Positions 39,901-52,833 of a DNA stretch of 64,000 bases are shown here, one piece after another. Source of the stretch: Hippophae tibetana (Eukaryota; Streptophyta; Magnoliopsida; Rosales; Elaeagnaceae). Position 1 is the stretch's first letter. The number at the start of each line of letters is the position of its first letter. A program made the translations under genes and the position numbers. Location: the NCBI GenBank assembly GCA_037013495.1, contig CM072806.1, forward strand, positions 5,977,001 to 6,041,000. The letters run 5' to 3'. The notes beneath the pieces were generated by a model. The model saw only the letters and a list, made by a program, of their open reading frames with translations. It did not search any database and was not told where the DNA came from.

Positions 39901-42900
39901 ATGAATAGAAATATGCAATGTCAAGAAGTTTCAACATTCCCAAGCATGTCATTCCGTTTTGTGGCGGAGTATTAGACTCTTGCAAAGAACCATCTTTCTT
40001 TATAATTGCCAAAAGATTCGTAAGATGCCACTGCTGACAAACAGGCTTGAAGAGATCTATGTAAAGTGTCTTCAAGGAACCATTGGTTGGCTGAGTCTCT
40101 TGAAAATTTGTATCAATGGGTTCAATGAAAGTTTCAACATCACTTTGGTCCTTGTGGTTTTCCTTTCCAATGCATCCAAAACTCTCAAGTTTGGCCAGCA
40201 AGTTCTCTGCAAGGATGATAACAGCACGGGCATACAATGTGCAGTCCAAAGCTTGATTGAACCATCCAGAATCCACTGACTCACTTACCAGGCATATAAT
40301 GTTCGCAAGAGCCCAACCTATTGGTGGAATCACCTTGGCACAAGAAGAAACATTTGACTGATTCAATGCAGATATCTCATTGAATATTCTCTCCTTCGAA
40401 ATCTGACATCACCTGTGATGGTTTGATCAGTCCCCACATGTTTGAATTATAGGACTAAGAGTATCAAAGGGAAGATTAGGACTTATTTATTATGTGCTTT
40501 ACAACCATCTAGGCTGCGACACTGGAAATCCACTTTTTGAACATTATGCATCAAGATAAGAACATTCATGAGTATTGAAAACTACGAAAAGTAATCTGCA
40601 TGGGTTTTCTAAGTCTATTATTGAAAAGTAATAGGCAGGTTTTCTCTAAACAGAAAATCTAAGAATATTATTTGTATACATGCTTATCATATATAAACAC
40701 AGATGATTTTACTATATATGTCAAGTCTTTGAGCCTTATTACCAGTAAAGTCTGCAAGCAAGGTGAAAGAGTAGACTTGTGCTTCATGGCAGATATAAGA
40801 ACAGCAGGCAAACGTTGCACAAGCAAAGGAATTGTGAGAATCAGCACACAGTAATTTTCGGCAGCATAATGCACATCTGACATGTTGGGGCTATCTACAT
40901 CAATGTTTTCCATGGGTAGTGGTCGAAGGGCTAAAGTTATTGCACTTGCAGTTATTAAAAACTTATCTTCTGATTGGACTACATTTTTTGTTGAAGAAGA
41001 AGAAAGAGGAATATCTAGTGTGTTAATGTATCTTCTAATAGAAATGTACAGGCCACTTTCACCACTTCCTATATATTGAAGTAAATTTTTCACTGCTAGT
41101 TCTGCATTTTGAAGGTTACTATCAGTGATGTTCTTCCACCCTTTCAGGTCAGTTAATAGAACAACAAGCCGCAATGCCAGAGAGACAGCAACAAGGATGT
41201 TTTGACCTCTTGCACATGAGCTACCAAACTCTCCAAGTAGAAAGGTACAAATGGAAAGCAGCTTTCGAGACTGATAAATCCAGATTCTTCTCTCTTCAAA
41301 TGAGCCAGTCACTAGTGAGCAATAGTTTTTTCCCGGATCTAGACAATAAAAGAATTGCTACATTACTAGCATTAGTATGGAATAATGAAATGAAATTCTA
41401 CGTTATTTTCTCTGATTTCTTTACCATGTCTAATTGCTATTTTACAGCAAAACTAAAATATAATAAAAAAGGAAATAAAATTCTCCTACTTAATACAAAA
41501 TAAATCAGAATAAAATCAGCTAATCAATTATCTTAATAATTACAAATTTCATTAATCTCCTCCCTAATTACTACTAATAAAAAATCTCTGATATCTTGAG
41601 ATTTTAACACTCGTCCTCAAGTTGGATCATAAATATTGATCATATTTAACTTAAAAATGAAATCATCAAAATTTTGTTGAGGAAATCCCTTAATAAAGAT
41701 ATCTACAACTTGCTCTTTTGTTGGAACATAAATCATACAAAGAGTTCCATTTTCAACATTTTTTTGATAAAGTGTATCAACTTCTACGTGTTTTATCCTG
41801 TCATGTTGAACTAGATTGAGAGATGTTGATGGCAGCTTTATTGTCATAGTAAAGTTTCATTGGTGAATTAACCGAAATTTGAAGTTCCATCAATAGTTTT
41901 CTTAATCACAATGTTTTGAAATGTGCAAGTGCTTTAAATTCAACTTCAACACTACTCTTGACGTTTTTTATTTATCCAAGTCATCAAGTTTTCAAAGATA
42001 AAGGTACAATATCCGATAGTGGACCGTTTGTCTTTGATTGAATCAACCTAATCAACATCAATGAAAACTTCTATATCTTTGACTTTGTATCTTATGAGTA
42101 ACAAGTCTTTGCCTGGTGACCTTTTGAGGTATCTAAGAACTTTATACAATGCTTTAAGATGAGTTTCCTTTGAAAGATGCATGTGTTGATTCACTACACT
42201 AACCGCAAATACGATGTCAAGTCTACTATTAGATGGATATATCAGTTTTCTTACTAGTTTTTGGTACCTTTCTTTGTCAACTAACCCCCCAAGTCTTCTA
42301 ATTTCTTTCCCATTTCAATTGGAGTATCGTTTAGTTTGCATTCAAGCATGCATGTCTTAGTAAGGAGGTCAAGAACATACTTACGTAAAAAGACATTGAT
42401 TCTCCCTTTAAATCTTGTTATTTCCATTCCTAAGTATCATATTTGCCCAAAATCCTTGATTTCGAATTCGGTTGCCAAATTCTTTTTTAGTCTCAATTTC
42501 TTTCAAGTTGTGTCCGGTTAGGATTATATCATCAACCTATACAATTAAGATTGTTTTTTTCCCATCTTCACTATGTCGGAAGAATATATGATCTGATTGT
42601 CCCTGTTGATATTTCTATATCACTTTTGCAAATCTATCAAGTCACGCTCTTGTTGATTGTTTGAGATGATACAATGAATTTTTCAATTTACCCACTATGT
42701 TTGCATTTCCCATACCAAGCCTTTGGGATAGTCATAAAGACTTCTTCTTTTAACACTCCATTTAAGAAAGTACTTTTGATATCCAGTTGTTGGAGAGACC
42801 AATCAAGACTTGTTGTTAGTGACAAGAGAACCCTCATTGTGTTTAGTTTGACAACTAATGCAAATGTTTATGTGTAGTCAAATCCATAGGTTTGGTATTT

Positions 42901-45900
42901 TATCGTGAATACCCATATACAACCAATTGGTATCTTCCTTTTTGACAGTTCTGTTACATCACAAGTTCTATTTTTTTCCAATGCTCTTATTTTTTCCATA
43001 ATAACGTCTATCCACTATGGAATTTTAAGATCTTTATGGATATTGTTTAGAATTTTTGTTCTGTTAAGTTTAGAGGTAAGAGCACGAAACCAAGTAGACA
43101 AAATATTGTAAGATATAAAATTAAAAATAGGATAAAGTGTACAAGATCGAGTTGGTTTTCTCAAAGCAATGGGTAAATCACAAGATATAGGAGAATCAAA
43201 ATTAACTGGTGTGGAAATTATCATCTAGATATTTGGATTTATCATCGGTTCTAACTCTTTTAGTGCATCAAGTGTGAAGTTTTCCTTATCTTTTAACTTA
43301 GATCTTCGTGAGCAAATAATCACCTCTTTATTTGTTTCTTTTTCTGTATCTTCTTCTCAATTTATATTTCCTTCTCTAGGTGGAAAAATAGAATCAAATG
43401 GGGTAATAGGTTGTCTACTGTTTGTGGTGGTAGATTTTGGACAAGGTTTATGATTTGTGGTGATGGATTCAAGAGGGTTAAAACTTAGGTTGACCAAAAG
43501 AACTTTCTTCACTTATTTTCTCCCCCTAAAGAAAGGGCTTTTGGTGGGATCAAAACACTTATACTTTTTTTGAATATGGGAATACTTAACAAAAACACAC
43601 TTGATTGCTTTAGAATCTAAGTTTGATTTGTTATGTAAGTGAATATGAAATGGAATATGCCTCTCTTCTGAATGCATAGGTTAGTCCCAACCTAAAATCA
43701 AAGCGTTATTGCTTACTTGCCAACTTATTTGAGTGACTAACTACTCTGGGAACCTACTATCCTTATTACCCTCCCCATATGCAGAAGCTTTCTTGCTTCC
43801 AAAAATACAGTACAGTCGAATACCTTAAGGAGGAGTACAGATTGAAAATGTGATGTGGAAAGACAGTTTTTGAAATTTTAGAATGGGTGTTTTAAAGGAA
43901 AGAATATGACTTAACATCCAGTTAATCAGATAGGTGATAGACAAAACCGCATCCCCCAAAATGTTTTTGGCATATTTGTAGGGAATATTAAAGCCCGAGC
44001 TACTTCCAAGAAGTGATATTTTTTCGTTCAACTATTTCATTTTATTAAGGTATATAAACACAAGAGCTTTGATTTACGATCCCATTTTGTTTTAAATAAT
44101 GGCTTACAGTATAGTTAAAATACTCTTAACCATTATCTATCCTAAGGATTTGGATTTGTGTTTGTACCATTAAGTGAAAATAGATGAAAATTTCACAAAC
44201 AACAATTTTTTTTAAATAGATAAACTCGACAGACTCTAGTATGATCGTCAATAAATATGACAAACCACTTAAAATGAGTGTAAGTAGGAGAACGAGATGG
44301 TTCCCAAATGTCGATGTGAATTAAATAAAAGGTTTTGATGATTTATATTAAACATTTGAGAATGAATAACGTTGGTGTTTTGCAAGTTCACATATTTCAC
44401 ACTGAAAATTCATTGCTTTATTTGAAAACAAAGACAAAAACAAATATTGAAAACTAGAGTGACCCATTCTATAGTGCCGCAACATAAGTTTATTATTACT
44501 AGAAACAGATGTAGAATCATAAATTACAATTTGATGATTTTTACTCACATTGGTCTTATTAAAATAGTAAAACTCTTTACACTTTTTACCATTACCAATC
44601 GTTTTCCTCGATGAAAGGTCTTTAAAAACACAATAAAAAGGAAAAAAAAAATTGTTGACCTATGTGAGTCTTGTGTTAATTGACTAATGAAAATTAAATT
44701 ACAAGACAAGTTTGGAACATGAACGGATTCAAGATACATAGAGTTAGAAATTTAGATAATCTCTTTGCCAGCAATGATTGAGAGTGATCGATCTATTACT
44801 CGAACTTTAAGATTACGAGCACAAGGTAAGTAAGAGGTAAATAAGTGATAAGTACTAATCATTTGATTGAAAGCACCATGATCAATGATCCAAGGATTTT
44901 TGGATTGTGAGGTGGTGGTTAAAGCACTTAGGTAATTGCCTTTATAGGCCAATGAGACTAAAGAGGATGATTGATCAAAATTATGCATATTGGAATTTTT
45001 TTTGTAAAATTGGTCCAATTATTCTCGATTAAATGTTACTCTGAACTTAAATGTTCTTGGTAGGCTTGTCAACGGGACACGATCGGGTCAGGGACCCTTT
45101 CCTTATTCCTCGTTAATGATTTAGAATTTATTCACTATTCTTACTTAAAATCTTTGTATGGATATATCGATGATCCCCATTGGAGAATAAGAACCTCAAA
45201 TGGAGAACAAGAATCCATATAATATTTTAAATATTATTTTATTTTTTTTAGAATTTTTTTATTATAAAAAAATTATAATAGAAGTAAGTCAATAATAAAT
45301 ATTTTGTAATAGAAAAATTAAAATTTTAAGACAATAAAGAATAAAAAAATAAACAATATTTATGTTAAAGGAAGAAAAATAAAATATATATAAGAATAAA
45401 TTCATAATCCTTTTATATTAAAAAAATATTAATAGACCCTTGTTAAAAACAAGTTTCATATAATATTAATAAATTATAAAATAATTATAAGATTTTAGTT
45501 TTTTAGAATTTAAATAAATAGTTTAGATAATTTTTATAAAAATAAAATTATTGATATTTTAGTAGAATAAAAATATAAATTAAGGATGAAATATAAAATA
45601 TATAATGCATTGCTTATGATTAGTTTGAGTTTAAATGCAATTAAATCTATTTAAAAAAATTATGTTTTTATATATTTATTATTATGAGGTGGAGAATACA
45701 ATCTCCGTTTTTGTCCAACCTCATATTATACAATACGGATCCCTATTCTCCATTTCCCATTCCCTATTTTGTTGTCACCATCCTTGCTTCCAACCAAATA
45801 ATCCTTAGAAGGATTTGTCCCGTTGGAAAAAAAATGACAACCCTAACCCTTGGGGTTTTTGTTGATCGGTTGATACCTAATAACTTTGGGTTTTATTCTA

Positions 45901-48715
45901 CCTCAGTTTTCAATCAACCGGTTTCCCATAAATTTTCCAACATGTATTTTTTGAATGTCTAAACTTACAACAACGATCGCAAAAATATTTTTTTCGTTGT
46001 GAGCCATTTATTGCCCAATTTTCACAAGGCCCAATTTATGTTTGCCCATGTCTGTTCTTGGACTAAATTAAAAGAAAGCCCATTTTGTGAGTTAGACAAT
46101 CCATGATGTACTTCTTTAGGCTCTTGGCCCACCAGCCCATTATTCTAAAAAAGGCTTTTGTCCCACTGGGCCTAATTAGACTATTTATATAACCCAACCC
46201 TAAGAGCCCATTCCCAACATCGTTACCCTCTGCATGAGTTCTAACTCTCAAGGCAGAGTGAAGAGCTCCATTACGAACGTCTAGAGGAAGAGGTTGGTTG
46301 AGCATCACTCGTCGTTAGATTTCCTCTTGTCGGACCTCAGAAAACACTTCCTAATTTAAGAGTAATGGATGTTGACCAAGTACTCTTGCACGAACATCGT
46401 CCAACTCACGATCAAGTTCAACCAATAATTCAAAAGTGCATTTGGTTTCAAGTTTTTTCCAGTAACATGTCCCGTTGCAAGCACACTCCTACTTCTATTG
46501 TGAGCTAATATCAAATTCTTTCCATAAAGATAGTATCTCTATGTAAAAATCAATAACATCATGTTCTCTTTGCTTTAATTTTCACAATCTGGTTTTAATT
46601 TCAAAGATGTGGGAAAAATTCTCACCATTTGAATATGTCTCTACATGACAAACTCTCATACATCCCTTGTTCTTGGTAAAAACAAATAAGTTTTTCCAAT
46701 TGGTGGTAATATAGAATTAACCAACCATGCAGTTATTAGTCAGTTCTCTAAATTCCATCGTTGGATTGCACTGACAATGGTTGGTGTTTTAGTTTCCCCC
46801 ATTACATATCCCATGTTTCCTTTACCATTAATCACCAATCTGATTGAGAGAGCTTACTCTCAGTAATTCCTTCCATTGAATTTTTCTACAGTGATTTGTA
46901 GAGTTGAGGTATCTAAGAAACTCGTGATAAGGACTATGGTGATAAGGATTGTGGCAATTTCTGAGATTGGTTTTGATGTTAAATCAGACATAGTTAGGTT
47001 TTAATTAAGAACCTGCTCTAATACAATATGGAATAAGGAAATGAAATTCTTTGTTTATTTTCTCTTATTTCTTTACGATGTTTAATTGTTATTTTATAGT
47101 GAAATTAGGATAATAAAAAAGGAAATAAAATTCTCCTATTCAATGCAAAATAAATCAGAATGAAATCAACTAATCAATTATCCTAATAATTACAAATTTT
47201 CTTAATCTCCTTCCTAATTACTACTAATAAAAAATCCCTAACATTTCGGATTTCTACAATTAGGCAATATGAAGAACAAGGTTACTGTTAAGCAGAGAAC
47301 AAACTAAGCAGTTGCTTTCGAATTGTTACAGATTAATTATTTTGAATTCCTAGAGATGGAAAAGAAAAGCAAACTTATCAATCATTTGTGCTATTTTTCC
47401 GAACCTAGCAGATCAAATAGATAGGACCTATGTAAATAACAGAAAATTGGCATACCGGAGGAATTCACACTTTCCAATAGACATTTAAGGCACCTCTCCA
47501 TACAGGCAACGTCTCTGGGCTGGATCTTTTTATGCCGAGTAGATAAGCATGTAATAAAGAAAAGAAACGGCCTCAATATGTTGCTGGAAATCTGGATTGC
47601 TGATATTAAACCAGTATGATCATTAACAGAGTTCTCCCATTCTTCTTGAAACTGCAGAGCTGCCATCTTAGTAGTCTTGCAACCCCTCCATAATTTCTGA
47701 AAATGTTCATGAGATTATTTCAATACTCCCCTTTACAGTTTGACATAAGCACAGGTACAAAAAAAGAAGAAGGAATCTTTATAACTAAACTGTTTCAATA
47801 ATTTTGAATTAGGCGAAAAATTTGATAATCATAGGAAGAAATAGCATTTGTATGACCGATCATGGGTGCATTACAAGGACTAGGGGAAAAAAACAACTAT
47901 ACCTCATGTTACACAACTTTCATCATGATTCAGTTTCCTCCATCCTAAGGTAAGAAAGTTTCTATACTGAGAAGCTTTACTTTCTCCCACTCAACATAAT
48001 TAAGTGGAGAAATGCTAAATTCACACAAATTTACACTTAGCATGGCAAAATAATTTTGAAAATGATGAAGTCATTCATTTTTCAAGAAACTTCTATGACA
48101 ACTCATAATTGTTGTACATTTAGCATTTCTCTAATTAAGCGGGAAAAAAAGGGCATAATAAATTCGATCAAATGTGCACGAAAAAAAGGGCATAATAAAT
48201 TCGATCAAATGTGCACGAAAAAAAAGTCACTTAAACCACCAAAAGGCAACAAAAACTGGAACCTGAATGAATATGGCGGCAGCTGTAGCTCGTCTAGCAT
48301 ACTGACGAAGCTCTCTCTCTTGGGACACCTTCTCCAGAAGAGCATCCCTCGTAATCTCTTTTGCACTCGATCCCCTCAACGATACCTGATTAAAGAATAT
48401 CCAAACTTAGTTTTATTTTCAACAAAGATCAAGCCTAATAAACTTTGACTAATTCTCAAAGATTTACTCTTACAGATAATCAAAATTAGAAATATAAGAT
48501 ATAATTATTAGGTTTTTGGCTCTTGGAAATTCAAATTAAAAACAATAATGGAAAGAGGACGGACATTATTAACTGAAAAAGTGAACGAATTTGGAAAATT
48601 TCCATCGAGGACAAAATCAATAAATACTGAAATTTTAATTGAACTTCGAAGTGAAAAAATGATAATTAAATCAGATAAAAAGATAAAATACCTGAGTTTT
48701 ACGAGGTTTATCCAT
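33995..48715 (-). CDS. UPL7: HECT-type E3 ubiquitin-protein ligase, UPL7-like, with altered C-terminus
   Basis: Fourteen exons: 48715-48692, 48385-48263, 47696-47456, 41338-40743, 40402-39419, 39324-38990, 38617-38339, 38248-37996, 37862-37692, 37608-37516, 36421-36314, 35434-35318, 34433-34344, 34069-33995. As read they encode 1162 residues, close to Arabidopsis UPL7. The N-terminus ([15 protein letters not shown]) is followed by an IQ calmodulin-binding motif (AAIFIQKLWRG, about residues 44-54). A long middle region follows, then the HECT domain from about exon 7 to the end ([37 protein letters not shown]). The ubiquitin-accepting cysteine is Cys1133 in [16 protein letters not shown] ligases take ubiquitin from an E2 onto this Cys and pass it to substrates. 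Intron 6 uses a GC donor (AG|GCAAGA). Intron 3 holds a copia fossil. In the last exon an extra G near 34019-34021 shifts the frame after REKLLY, replacing [11 protein letters not shown] by GNQFQCRI and a stop at 33995-33997. The expected frame would end at TAG 33985-33987. Confidence 0.93.
41376..41609 (-). repeat. 3' LTR of the intronic copia fossil
   Basis: 234 bases, aligned with 47027-47258. In element sense it begins TGTTAAAATC and ends CCATA beside the ATTAG duplication. Confidence 0.88.
45061..45845. mobile_element. hAT-like MITE nested in the copia fossil
   Basis: The ends form an inverted repeat: TAGGCTTGTC at 45061-45070, and at the right end GACAACCCTA (45836-45845), whose complement is TAGGGTTGTC. 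Just inside, AACGGGAC (about 45071-45078) pairs with GTCCCGTT (about 45817-45824). TAGGG-type ends are characteristic of the hAT superfamily. The 8 bases outside each end are GTTCTTGG and ACCCTTGG, matching in 5 of 8 positions, as expected for a decayed 8-base hAT target duplication. The element is about 785 bases with an AT-rich interior and no coding capacity. It sits between the copia gag knuckle and protease regions, interrupting them. Confidence 0.6.
47027..47258 (-). repeat. 5' LTR of the intronic copia fossil
   Basis: 232 bases. In element sense it begins TGTAGAAATCC. The shared block ATAAAAAAGGAAATAAAATT confirms the pairing with the left LTR. Confidence 0.88.
48144..48217. repeat. 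Perfect 37-base tandem repeat in UPL7 intron 2
   Basis: The unit is A7 followed by GGGCATAATAAATTCGATCA and ten more bases. It occurs twice back to back (48144-48180 and 48181-48217) without a mismatch, so the duplication is recent. It lies about 45 bases from exon 2. Confidence 0.9.
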
Positions 48716-49798
48716 GGAATTTTGTCGATCTCCCAGGTCTTGACGAAGCTCTGTGCTCTCTAACGGTCTAACTCATTCAGCTCTTGTCAACGGCCAACCG
48801 GTCGGGTCTTTTCTGTTTATGGTTTCCTATTCTACGGGCTATTTATTTATTTAATGCCGACCAAAGAGAAAACAACAAGGCGTTTTTTTTTTGTTTTTTT
48901 TTAATATCTAGCACTAACATATCAACATTCTATGTATTTTATTGCGATAATAATAAACATTTATTGTTTTAATATCATTATCTAAAATATTTAATGTTGT
49001 ATATTTTTAGTTGATTAATATTGTATTATTTTTATTATTATAATTTTTATTATGTAATTTATATATTTTTTTAGGATAAAGTACATAAGAATTTTATAAT
49101 TTTTAATAAAAATATACAAAAAAAAATTATAATTATCAAATGGTATATAAATTTTTTGTAATTATCAATTGTTGCAAAAAAATCATGTTGGTCGTTAATT
49201 TTTCAACTTTATTGAAATTAGAAATTAAATGATTTTTTTATTAATTTATAATTTTAAAATATTTTTTAACTTTATTATTTTTTAAAAAAATTTATCAATT
49301 TAAGATAGATGTATATGTTGTATAAAAGTTATAAGATTTTAATATATAATTTAATAATTATATAATTTTTTGTATATTTTTATTAAAAATTATATCTAAA
49401 TTGCATCATCATTTTGATTTTATTTATATTTTCTCTCTCTTGAAAAGAGGTTCCATCCAAATCCACCGCCATTAATGCGACACCACCTTCTGTCTCACTT
49501 TCCCATTCAACCTAAACCTATAAGAAAGAAAAAAGATGGGAGGGGATATTGCGAAAACTATATTTGTTAGTTTTACGTTATATTTAATTATTCATTTTAT
49601 CTATGAACAAGACCCATGTAAAAGTTTCTTAAAAAAAAACATATGATTGTTTAGGGTTTTATTTATGACTATAATAACCGGTGACAATCTACAAATATAA
49701 AGAGAAAATTATTAGAATTTCAATATATATAACTATTTAAAAAATAATTCTGTTTAAAAATAATTAAATGTCTAATTTTTTATTAAAACAATTACGTA
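48716..49798. other. UPL7 upstream region and AT-rich spacer
   Basis: A short GC-richer segment (about 48716-48850) immediately upstream of the UPL7 start codon probably contains its 5' UTR and promoter; I saw no clear TATA box. The rest is AT-rich spacer without coding signal. Confidence 0.5.
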
Positions 49799-50153
49799 TA
49801 TACCATTGGATTTGGAGGCAAAAACATCATCTTGTTTACACATAATCCAAGGCACACCAACTTTGTAAGATTGAGCTAGCTCAGCACACCATTTCATGTA
49901 TTGCTATACTTGCTCACCAAAATATTTTATAACGTCTCCATACTCATTTTCAATCTGTTAAAACATTAAAATATTTTTTGTGACAATTCAAATTAAGATA
50001 GAAATGATTTTAATTAATTCTTTTTAAATAAGTACTTAAAGTAATATATATCCAAAACCAAGCAAGAATTATAGTCCTCCTTGTTGTGGACCAAAAAGCT
50101 TGTTATGTTTCATCATCTTGCCTATTAAAGTTGTAAATGCTTTCATTTCATCC

Positions 50154-50232
<79 letters not shown>

Positions 50233-50665
50233 GATAAAATATGTACATGTCAAAATGATTAATCAAATTATAAAATTGAATAATTGAGTTTTACCTTGAA
50301 AATTCATTATCAGTTCTGAATTTGACGCCTGGCATATTATGCAACCAAGCAGGAAGGCCTCTGCAAAAAAAAATATTATTCATAAAATGAAATAAATAAA
50401 AATAAAAAGTCACATAATTATTTCGCCTGAATAATTCCATTCAGCACATCCCTGCATTTTGAATAAATCCCACTATATCCAAATTACTTGAGAAGTCGTA
50501 CTGAATAATAATGAAAAAAAATGATAGTCAGATTCCTTATTAATATATTTAATATATAATATACAAATAAAATAAAAATAATGAAATAAGTTAAATAATT
50601 ACCTTACATGCTCAGGTTCACGAGCATTTCAAAACACATAAGTCTCCTAGATTGTTGTTGGAGTC
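49799..50665 (-). pseudogene. Beta-galactosidase (GH35) pseudogene fragment, introns retained
   Basis: Five consecutive exon remnants on the minus strand match the plant beta-galactosidase catalytic domain in correct order. About 50605-50665 has ETYVF and NAREPE, where the family has ETYVFWNxHEP. About 50422-50503 has YDFSSNLDIVGFIQNAG. 50296-50362 has LPAWLHNMPGVKFRTDNEF with good splice sites. About 50055-50152 has DEMKAFTTLIGKMMKHNKLFGPQ, and 49799-49954 has IENEYGD and CAELAQSYKVGVPWIMCKQDD. Several exons carry stop codons: one in the ETYVF exon where Trp is expected, one after GGL in the fourth, and one after GEQV in the fifth. The second has lost the RIGPY part. No first exon or C-terminal half was found. 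Kept introns point to a DNA-level duplication, not a processed copy. The IENEYG exon keeps a Glu in the position expected for the GH35 acid/base residue. Intron 4 has expanded an AAT microsatellite. Confidence 0.82.
50155..50230. repeat. (AAT)n microsatellite
   Basis: About 25 ATA/AAT units, inside an intron of the beta-galactosidase pseudogene. Confidence 0.95.
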
Positions 50666-50699
50666 TCGATGACAAAGCGCGCGCAAGCAAATGTTATAC

Positions 50700-52300
50700 G
50701 TACTTGGAGGTTTGGATTCTAACTCATAAATATTATTGATAAGAAATACATTCTTAGTTTAGATGAGCTGTTTACATCCAAAACCTTCTAATTCATCATC
50801 ATCTAAACCTTCTAATGCATATATTAACTCATCTCAATCACATAACTCACCTTCTCCAAATCAAAACCAATCTACTTTTGATATGTCTAAGAATCCTAAG
50901 TTTAATTCTATCTAATATCCTATCTGAATAAAATAGGACTACACAACTACATATTGTTACTTTAGATATCAATAATCTTAAAACAATGTTACTTTAAACC
51001 AGAATAATCAACAATCTTATAGATCTACACCATAAACACATCTTGCTTACACATAAAATCAATCTGATGTTAATAATTTTAATAAAGTTATTACTTATCC
51101 TCAAAATGATTGTCCACCCCAAACCTTTCTTACAACCATTGGATTGTCATCTTCAAGTGTCTAGTGGTACGTGAATACAAAATCTACACATCATTTGACT
51201 TTCAATGAAGTAACTCTCGAGCATGTCAGTACTTATTTAATATGTAACTGAATTATTTGGAAATGACTGAGTATTCTTATTTCATATGTAGAAATTAAGT
51301 TTTTACCTTGTGATAATTGTTTTATAATTGAAAAAGAATTTTAATTTCTATCAAAAAACTATGTGAAGATAAGGTAATTTTTGTGGAATTCAATTTCCTC
51401 ACACATTTTTGTAGGAAGGTTTTGAAGACAATGATTATTATTTAGTGTGGACTACTAAATATTTACTTTACTAATTTCTATTTTTGGAGGATCACAGGTG
51501 ACACAAATTATTTCTTATAATTAAATAGTTGTTAGTAGTACTTTGTTACATGATCAGTTAGGTCATCCTCATCATGGTGTAGTTAAACATGTTGTACATA
51601 GTATGAATAAGAGCTTGATATCTATTTTTGTCATAGAACTTTGAAATTCTTGTTTATAGGTTGCCTTTAACACATGTACATATTAGATTTGCATGTCCTT
51701 TTGATATCATTCATGTAGATTTACAATGACTTTTTCTAGTGGATTCAGTTCAAGGCATGTAACATTTTCCATTGTTTGTGGATAATTTTATAAGATTACG
51801 TGAATCTATATTCTTAACACTAAATCTCAAACAGACTTATTAATTTTATATTTTGAAATATTTAGTGAAAGATAATTTAATAAGAACATAAAAATGCTTC
51901 AAAGTGATGGAAATTTAGTTAAAGATCTTGGAAAAATACGTATTTGAAATTGGTATTTTGCAAAGACTATCACATTCTTATACAACTTCATCGAATGACG
52001 TTGTGGAGAAAAAAAATAGACAAATTATGAAGGTTGACTTTGCTATGATTGTGAGATCTAATGTGCGTATGATATATTAAGATTATGTTTTTAAAAATGA
52101 TTTGTGATTTGTATCATGTCAATAGATTCACTTCTAAAAACCTTAATTATACTATTTTTTTTATCTCTTATTTAACACCAAATTAGGCTATGACTATCTT
52201 AAAATATTTGATTGACTTTGTTATCTTTTTTTATACCCTATAATCATAATAAGCTTAAGTCTCCTTCATGCCTCGTATATTTTTTTTGTTATACCTCTCA
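50700..52300 (+). mobile_element. Ty1/copia fossil (gag-protease to integrase region)
   Basis: Plus-strand translation gives copia pol pieces in order. A degraded protease/linker region lies near 51120-51240 (HHLTFNEVTLEHVSTYL). The GAG-pre-integrase motif LLHDQLGHPHHGVVKHV is near 51540. Integrase pieces follow between about 51700 and 52050 (the TKSQTDLLILYF region, KMLQSDGNLVKDLG). Many breaks and no LTRs were recognised, so this is an old internal fragment. It begins just beyond the beta-galactosidase pseudogene. Confidence 0.72.
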
Positions 52301-52795
52301 TTTTAAAGACTTTCGGTTTTTAGAGCTTACCTCAAAAAAAGGTTTATATATCTATTCATTTTTGGAATAAAAAATACCATTGAAGGCCAAGAATTAAAGT
52401 GTCTTACACAAAACCAAGTAATGGCAGTCAAGATCCAACAGAGTAATCAGTGGTCTAAATCTTGGCCCACTGGGCTAAGCAGTCGTGCCGTGTCAGCTGA
52501 CACATTTTACCTACAACATTTATTCTTATATATAATATTTATAGATAATTATTAAAACAGTTAGATTTAATTTTTTGACAATTTTTTAATAAATTTAATT
52601 ATATTAACTAATAATATTGTTTTAGATTATTACATTATTGGTGCAATATCGATACATAGCATTTTCAATGGATGTGCTGTTTGACTATTTATTGTGTGGT
52701 TTCTTCGATAGAAAATAAAAAATGAACTCATTTGAAGATATATTAAAAATACTATTCACTGTCCAAAAACTCTTAGATTTTTAATAAATTTTGTA

Positions 52796-52833
<38 letters not shown>

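Larger units (their letters stand above)
41376..47258 (-). mobile_element. Ty1/copia LTR retrotransposon fossil inside UPL7 intron 3
   Basis: Two LTRs, listed separately, are flanked by a perfect 5-base target duplication ATTAG at 41371-41375 and 47259-47263. A degraded tRNA-Met primer-binding site abuts the LTR near 47026, and a purine-rich tract lies near 41610-41622. Parts in sense order: gag of UBN2 type with a degraded zinc knuckle (about 46990-45850), protease (about 44900), GAG-pre-integrase and integrase (about 44550-43600), reverse transcriptase (about 43050-42300), RNase H end (about 41850-41617). It lies in the same orientation as the host gene. It is broken many times and carries a nested hAT-like MITE. 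Hand comparison of the LTRs gives roughly one difference in seven positions, so it is clearly older than the element at 21.6 kb. Confidence 0.92.

Noticed and set aside
46063-46308. A less AT-rich 250-base segment in the intronic copia fossil that looked like a captured host gene piece.
   Set aside because: It follows the gag region in the expected place, and the start of its frame fits gag; no separate origin is needed.
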